From positions 43,994 to 107,993 of the forward strand of contig CAOJBY010000013.1 in NCBI GenBank assembly GCA_948330435.1: a stretch of DNA of 64,000 bases, given 5' to 3'. Positions 59,577 to 64,000 of this stretch are shown one piece after another (positions within the stretch are counted from its first letter, which is position 1; each line of letters begins with the position of its first letter). Source of the DNA: an uncultured Lachnoclostridium sp. (GTDB lineage: Bacteria; Bacillota; Clostridia; Lachnospirales; Lachnospiraceae). The position numbers and the translations under genes are program-made. Below the pieces are notes generated by a model, which worked only from the letters and a program-made list of their open reading frames with translations, ran no database searches and was not told the origin of the DNA.

Positions 59577-60218
59577 TCACGACACCCCCCACAGACACCC
59601 ATCCTCCATTTCATAAACCTTATCGCACAAAAGCTCCATATCCTCCTTATGATGGCTTGCCAGCAAAATGGTAACGCCCTCCCCTCTCAGCTTCAGAAAA
59701 AGCTCCCGGATCTCCTCCGCCCCCTGCCGATCCAGGCCGTTCATAGGCTCATCCAGAATCAGCAGCTTCGGCTCCTCCATAATGGCCTGTGCAATGCCAA
59801 GCCGCTGCCGCATCCCCAGGGAATATTTCTTCACCTTTTTCCTGCTGTCCGGATCAAGCCCCACCTTTTCCATGCTTCGGCGGATTTCCTCTTTCCCAAT
59901 CCGCTTTTTAATCCCGGCAAGATACTCCAGATTTTTGTAACCGCTAAATCCCCCCAGAAATCCCGGCGTCTCTATGATAATCCCCACATCCTCGGCAAAA
60001 TCTCTGTCCTTACCGATCTCTTTCCCATTTACAAAAATTCTGCCTGTGGTGGGCTTTAAAAAGCCAATGAGCATCTTAAAAAGCACCGTTTTGCCGGAAC
60101 CGTTTCTCCCGGCTATCCCGTAGATCCGCCCCGGCTCCAGGGACAGCGACACCTCCCGAACCACCGTTTCATCCCCGAACCTTTTGCTTACATTCTTAAT
60201 CTCAGCAATATACTCCAT
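59577..60218 (-). CDS. ABC transporter ATPase (BcrA/LanF-like)
   Basis: 213 residues. Walker A GRNGSGKTVLFKMLIGFL, Q-loop region VGIIIETPGFLGGFSGYKNL, signature YSLGMRQRLGIAQAIM, Walker B LLILDEPMNGLDRQGAEEI and switch ASHHKED. It is short and of the type found in exporters for peptides or in immunity to antimicrobial peptides. The three membrane proteins upstream are its likely partners, though 171 bp separate it from the nearest. That gap shows no gene and no clear signal. AAGGAGTGGG precedes the ATG. Confidence 0.9.
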   Translation of the reverse strand: MEYIAEIKNVSKRFGDETVVREVSLSLEPGRIYGIAGRNGSGKTVLFKMLIGFLKPTTGRIFVNGKEIGKDRDFAEDVGIIIETPGFLGGFSGYKNLEYLAGIKKRIGKEEIRRSMEKVGLDPDSRKKVKKYSLGMRQRLGIAQAIMEEPKLLILDEPMNGLDRQGAEEIRELFLKLRGEGVTILLASHHKEDMELLCDKVYEMEDGCLWGVS

Positions 60219-60389
60219 CTTATCCCACTCCTTATTACTTGGTCATAATAGTCTCGTCATAGCCCCACTACGCCTGCGTTTTTTGACTTGCACACTCGAA
60301 AAAACATTCGACATAATTGGTCCAGTTATTTATCGACCGTTATACTCGCTATCCACATTATCTGTGCATCTGTGAAGCTAATATTTGTT

Positions 60390-61019
60390 TCAGCCCCTGC
60401 TTCCCCTCTCCGCCAGCACCGTCCCCATTTTCCAAATCACCAGAAGCATCGTCCCCTCCAAAACAAGCACCGCCGCCGGAGAAAATCCATCCGCCGCCCT
60501 CACTCTGCTGCTCTGCACATACATGCCCCAGGTTCCGAACATATATTTCGAAATCCCCCGAAAGAAAACTCCTGTCACAAAGGTCAGCACCTCCAAAAGA
60601 AAGAGAATCGCCGGGGCAAATCTCCCAAATTTCGTGATATCCAAAAGGCCGAAAGCCCCCACCAGCGTCTCCATATGCACCAGCCACAGGATCAGCACAA
60701 GTCCCCCATCCATCTCCTCCGGCCAGGGCAAATGCAAAAGCGTATCCGCCCCCTGTATCACACATTCATAGAAAAGGCACGCAGCCGCCCCGCAAAAAAG
60801 CAAACCTCCGAACTGTGCATTCCACCAGTGTCTTCTGCTCCCAAAACGCACCTGCTCCAACAAAGCGATCTTCCGCTTTCCGCCCAGAAAAATTCCCGCC
60901 GCAAACAGGACAACCGAAAGCCCCAGAAGCCACCGCCCTAAGGGAATCAGCGGGATCCCCCCAAGGCCGGAATCGGCAATTCCCCCAAGATAAGAAAACG
61001 TAATACTCTCTCCCCTCAT
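60390..61019 (-). CDS. Membrane protein of the ABC cluster (209 residues)
   Basis: I do not recognise a named family. About six membrane segments can be seen (LGRWLLGLSVVLFAAGIFLG first, AAVLVLEGTMLLVIWKMGTV last). The start overlaps the stop of the upstream membrane gene by 4 bp (ATGA), which shows that this frame is real rather than the other open frames over it. Likely a permease part of the exporter whose ATPase follows. Confidence 0.7.
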   Translation of the reverse strand: MRGESITFSYLGGIADSGLGGIPLIPLGRWLLGLSVVLFAAGIFLGGKRKIALLEQVRFGSRRHWWNAQFGGLLFCGAAACLFYECVIQGADTLLHLPWPEEMDGGLVLILWLVHMETLVGAFGLLDITKFGRFAPAILFLLEVLTFVTGVFFRGISKYMFGTWGMYVQSSRVRAADGFSPAAVLVLEGTMLLVIWKMGTVLAERGSRG

Positions 61020-61867
61020 GTTTCTTCCCCGGCCTCCCCCTTAAAATCCACCCGGTCAATCATCAAATTTTCTAAAAATACCAGAACCGCCCCGCAAAGA
61101 ACAAAAACCAGTACCGGCATTTCCAGATGCACGCCGGATCCGTCCATAAAATTGGCAGGACGGGCATACTCCATGAAGGCGTATTTCCAAAATCCCAGAT
61201 AAGGCAGCTCATATCCCCCCACATGCACCGCAAAGGTAATCACCATTCCCCAGACGCCCCCAAGGAGCAGGCGAAAGGTATACAGAATCAGCCCCATCAG
61301 CACAAGATACAAAAAGAAGCACAAAGCGGTCGCCAGAAAAGCCTGGGGCACATTCATCCGGCCCATCATTTCCTGATGCTGAAAATCGATTCCATACGCC
61401 GCACTCAAATCCATCTGAAAATCCCGGGACAGCAAATAGACCGGATTGCTCCACATCTTTCCCACATAGCCCCAGGGAGCAGAAGCCGCCGCCATGGACA
61501 GGGCTGCCGCCGCCGTGTAAAGGGCTGCCTGCACAAAAATGTACAGCACCATAGCACGGTTCCAGCTCCGCTTATCCGTGCGGCATAAGGAATAAAACGT
61601 ACTTCCGTTGACAAAGGGAGCGTCCGAGACAATGAGCAGCCATCCCAGTGCCAAGAACAAAATGCTTTTATAGGAATGCTCCACCACAACAAAGGACTCC
61701 AGAACATTGACGGGCTGTCCCCTGCTTACGGCATAATCCAGAAAATTCTTAAGCCACCAAAAGGGCACCGCCATTCCCACCAGGAATCCCATAATCACCC
61801 TTTTATTGGACCATTCATAATAAAGCAGATTCCTGGTTAAACAACAAATCTTTCTTAGCTCATCCAT
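61016..61867 (-). CDS. Membrane protein of the ABC cluster (283 residues)
   Basis: About six to seven membrane segments, with short polar loops (YSLCRTDKRSWNRAMVLYIF is the most conserved-looking cytoplasmic turn, typical of ABC-2-like permeases where an ATPase docks). No enzyme motif. Starts 2 bp after the previous membrane gene, with GGGAGAAGC before the ATG. Probably one half of an ABC-2-type permease. Confidence 0.75.
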   Translation of the reverse strand: MDELRKICCLTRNLLYYEWSNKRVIMGFLVGMAVPFWWLKNFLDYAVSRGQPVNVLESFVVVEHSYKSILFLALGWLLIVSDAPFVNGSTFYSLCRTDKRSWNRAMVLYIFVQAALYTAAAALSMAAASAPWGYVGKMWSNPVYLLSRDFQMDLSAAYGIDFQHQEMMGRMNVPQAFLATALCFFLYLVLMGLILYTFRLLLGGVWGMVITFAVHVGGYELPYLGFWKYAFMEYARPANFMDGSGVHLEMPVLVFVLCGAVLVFLENLMIDRVDFKGEAGEET

Positions 61868-61869
61868 CT

Positions 61870-62628
61870 TTAGCTTCTCCCTGCCTTTCGAATCCCGGCA
61901 TATATCACAGGAATGGTGATTCCGATATAGAACATATCAATCAAAGCCGCCAGGGGATAATCTCCGTTCCCCACATTATCCCCGGTCAGCAGAAAAACCG
62001 GATTAAATGGCACATTTCCCACAAACAGCCACAGGGTATCATACAGGATAAACGGAGCCAGAAGCCCCACATAGCGGTTGGGAATCCAGACTGCGAAAGC
62101 CAGTCCCACCAAAGCCCACAAGGCCCCGAACAGAAACGCAAGCATCACCTTTCCGGCAAGAATATACCAGTCGCCGTATGCCGCAACGGCGGCAATGATT
62201 TTCGTCCCCTCCAAAAGCCCCTTGTCCGCTCCCGCCGGTACCCCGTGAATTCCCCCTGTATACGCAGCCAGACAGGCCAGGGCCGCAGGCAGGGCAATCA
62301 TCAGTCCGCCGGAACATGCCGTGGTCACAACCCTTACCCGGATCATTTTCCCAAATCCGCTTCTGTGCAGCATCAGTCTCAGATAGCCGTTCCCATATTC
62401 CTCACAGAAAACCGTAGCATATGTCAGCGGAGGAAAAACCGCCGCAAAGGGCGAAAATCCGGAAGCGTGAAAAATATTCGCCAGACCGTAGAGATAGCTT
62501 CTGCTGCCGTCCAAGGGAGAATCCATAAGAGCCGCCCACAAAAGAACCGCCGACACAAACAGCACCCCCGCCCAAAAGCCCCAGTTCATCACGCTTCGTT
62601 TTAAATCCTGATAAAAAAAGCCTTTCAA
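61870..62628 (-). CDS. Membrane protein of the ABC cluster (252 residues)
   Basis: Start TTG at 62628, two bases after the lipoprotein stop, with AGAGGTG at a good distance; a GTG at 62652 is in frame but overlaps the lipoprotein gene. The protein opens LKGFFYQDLKRSVMNWGFWA, the usual ABC-2 permease entry, followed by about six membrane segments and the loop CEEYGNGYLRLMLHRSGFGK, which resembles the cytoplasmic coupling loop of ABC-2 permeases. Likely partner of the 283-residue protein. Confidence 0.78.
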   Translation of the reverse strand: MKGFFYQDLKRSVMNWGFWAGVLFVSAVLLWAALMDSPLDGSRSYLYGLANIFHASGFSPFAAVFPPLTYATVFCEEYGNGYLRLMLHRSGFGKMIRVRVVTTACSGGLMIALPAALACLAAYTGGIHGVPAGADKGLLEGTKIIAAVAAYGDWYILAGKVMLAFLFGALWALVGLAFAVWIPNRYVGLLAPFILYDTLWLFVGNVPFNPVFLLTGDNVGNGDYPLAALIDMFYIGITIPVIYAGIRKAGRS

Positions 62629-62629
62629 T

Positions 62630-63790
62630 CTACTGCACCTCTTCCAATTCACCGGTTACTGCGTTCAGATAGATGTTCCATACCGTATCCATTCCATGCT
62701 CCCCTGCATAGTCCACATATTCTCCCATATCCGTATGGAGATTCCACATGGGCGTAAGCTCCAGTTCCCCCTCTTTCTTCCTGGGGTAATAAACCAGTTC
62801 CACCGTAGAAAAGGAAACATCCTCCCGGCACACAAGACTTCCGTCCTCCAGATAAGTCTCCAGAAGCTTTTTCAGCTTATTCCAGCTTAAAACCGGGGCT
62901 TTCTCCCCCTCAGACGCCTTTTCCATACAAAAATTCTCCAAAGAAAGATCGGCAACGCCCTCCGGACAAATCCATGCATTCCCATCCGGATAGACCTCCG
63001 TAACCACCATCTGCCCAAAGGAATAAGCCACCGGAACGCCCTCTACGAAGGGCACAAAACGAACCTCATAAAAATAATATCCTCCCCCCTCATGGGCATC
63101 CGCTTCATACAGATAAATATCCTCAATCCCCAAAAGAGAAAGCTTCTCTTTAAGCAAGTCCTCCGCATCCTGCAAAGAAAAGGAGGAAAAGCCCGTCCCG
63201 GGAGCATCCACATCCAATTCCTGCTCATTCTTCTTCGCCGCCTGGCGGCACTTTTCCTTGAGAGCCGCATCCTCATAGAACACGCCCGTCCTCCCCTTAA
63301 GGATCGCTCTGCGGTTCTGGTCCGTCAGGGCCAGATAACTGCCGTCTCCTATGCCCGCCATCTCAAGCATACTGTCGCCCTCTCCAAGTCTCTGATCCAG
63401 TTCCCGCTGCCGCTGCTCTTCCGCTTCCTGTTCCTCCAGGAGTCTCTGCGTAATATCCTCCGTCTCTCCCTCCGGCTCCAGAAACCGCTTCAGCGTCTCC
63501 CCATCCAGGCTTTCATCCGGCCCCATCACAAGAGCACCTAAAGACTCTGGCACCCGGGGAATCTCCGTCTCCAGTCTCATGCAATTCTCCCCCCGGCCCA
63601 AAACCAAAGCCACATTCCCGCCGTCCCCAGCATTTTCCCCCTCATCTTCCCTCAAAATATCCTCCACCCGATCCTCGGATTCCCCCTTTGCCCGAAAAAT
63701 CTCACTATCCTTTGACACCTCCGGCACCGCCTGACACCCGGCAAGAAGAGCCGCACAAAGAAAAAGCGGTATCATCACTCTTTTTTTCAT
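62630..63790 (-). CDS. Surface lipoprotein of the ABC cluster
   Basis: 386 residues. A clear lipoprotein signal (MIPLFLCAALLAGCQAVPE; lipid Cys near residue 19). An acidic region to about residue 145 with long Glu/Arg-rich helices (DITQRLLEEQEAEEQRQREL) follows, then a mixed domain whose end (TVWNIYLNAVTGELEEVQ) resembles PepSY/YpeB-like modules. No catalytic motif. It is the first gene of the cluster, GAGGTGG before the ATG, a Repeat A end further upstream. It may be an extracellular receptor or guard for the exporter. Function unknown. Confidence 0.75.
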   Translation of the reverse strand: MKKRVMIPLFLCAALLAGCQAVPEVSKDSEIFRAKGESEDRVEDILREDEGENAGDGGNVALVLGRGENCMRLETEIPRVPESLGALVMGPDESLDGETLKRFLEPEGETEDITQRLLEEQEAEEQRQRELDQRLGEGDSMLEMAGIGDGSYLALTDQNRRAILKGRTGVFYEDAALKEKCRQAAKKNEQELDVDAPGTGFSSFSLQDAEDLLKEKLSLLGIEDIYLYEADAHEGGGYYFYEVRFVPFVEGVPVAYSFGQMVVTEVYPDGNAWICPEGVADLSLENFCMEKASEGEKAPVLSWNKLKKLLETYLEDGSLVCREDVSFSTVELVYYPRKKEGELELTPMWNLHTDMGEYVDYAGEHGMDTVWNIYLNAVTGELEEVQ

Positions 63791-63802
63791 AATCTTCCAC
63801 CT

Positions 63803-63820
63803 CTATTCCAATTCCGTATT
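63803..63820 (-). repeat. Repeat A end before the lipoprotein gene
   Basis: The minus strand reads AATACGGAATTGGAATAG followed by AGGTGGAAG and the ATG at 63790: the Repeat A end motif with two changes, touching the ribosome site, in gene orientation. Confidence 0.6.
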
Positions 63821-63939
63821 TCCCCAAAACAATAACATATCTCTTTGCCAAAAATGCCAAAACAGCGAAATCCGCCCACATTTTTGCCGAAAACCTCCAA
63901 TAGCCAATATCTTATTATTTTGCAACACCCCCACAACCT

Positions 63940-64000
63940 ACATGTTCAGACAGGCCGCAGCCCAGTGGCAGACAGGCTTTTCCGATATCCAGTGTCCGGC
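63940..64000. repeat. Repeat B copy cut by the right edge
   Basis: ACATGTTCAGACAGGCCGCA begins it and CAGGCTTTTCCGATATCC follows 20 bases later, then AGTGTCCGGC at the edge. The order matches the left arm of the element at 57971 (ACATTTCAGACGGGC, CAGGCTTTTCCATATCC) and the right arm (ATATCAGGTGTCCGGC read in reverse). The other arm would lie outside the window. Confidence 0.7.

Noticed and set aside
60219..60389. Possible extra gene or promoter in the gap before the ABC ATPase
   Set aside because: No open frame with a ribosome site, no consensus -35/-10 pair and no stable hairpin could be supported.

Overview
The window looks like a chromosomal segment of a Gram-positive anaerobe of the Lachnospiraceae (class Clostridia). 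The grounds are: AGGAGG-type ribosome sites, many GTG and TTG starts, a clostridial gene order (radC-mreBCD-PBP2-minCDE-rodA-mgsA; HlyD-yggS-sepF-ylmH-aroB-lspA-rluD), lipoproteins with clostridial signal peptides, and gene remnants of families I know from this group. The assignment is by recognition, not by search. Almost every gene is on the minus strand; the exceptions are mostly regulators and tmcAL. Layout: 1-3663 is an eroded accessory stretch (window-edge AraC regulator, two fused gene remnants, a nitroreductase, an intact AraC regulator, a decayed class D beta-lactamase-like tail). 3652-9105 carries a membrane protein, a MATE exporter, a SdpI-like protein, a GH25 lysozyme-like protein with SH3 domains, and metY. 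9226-18582 is housekeeping (RluA-type synthase, TmcAL, HAD phosphatase, DUF711/ACT pair, YycJ-type hydrolase, CoaE, Pol I, zinc-finger protein). 18753-27469 is an L-rhamnose locus: a sugar ABC importer, rhamnulokinase and aldolase, with a divergent AraC regulator and direct-repeat operators. 28035-28117 is tRNA-Leu(CAA). 28198-35860 is the most interesting block: a LacI regulator, a CyuA-type L-cysteine desulfidase, a protein of the 2-aminothiazoline-4-carboxylate (ATC) hydrolase family and a complete Liv-type amino-acid ABC importer, all in one direction, with the same operator-like motif upstream of lacI and between the desulfidase and hydrolase genes. I read it as a regulon that imports a cysteine derivative, opens it and degrades it to pyruvate, ammonia and sulfide. 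36023-42058 and 42697-52204 are cell-division, shape and translation genes. 52259-57894 holds DUF4321, two flavoproteins, a YnbB-type PLP enzyme and miaA. 57895-64000 is accessory again: palindromic repeats, a small XRE regulator with a partner membrane protein, and a lipoprotein plus three membrane proteins plus an ABC ATPase. Two dispersed repeat families stand out. Repeat A is a hairpin unit ending in a motif like TTACGGAACTGGAATA; it sits directly in front of ribosome sites, always in the direction of the downstream gene, in complete or fragmentary form at eight places. Repeat B consists of palindromes beginning TTCAGACRGG; the largest has 44-bp perfect inverted arms, and another copy runs off the right edge. 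I saw no CRISPR array, rRNA, complete insertion sequence, integrase or prophage.
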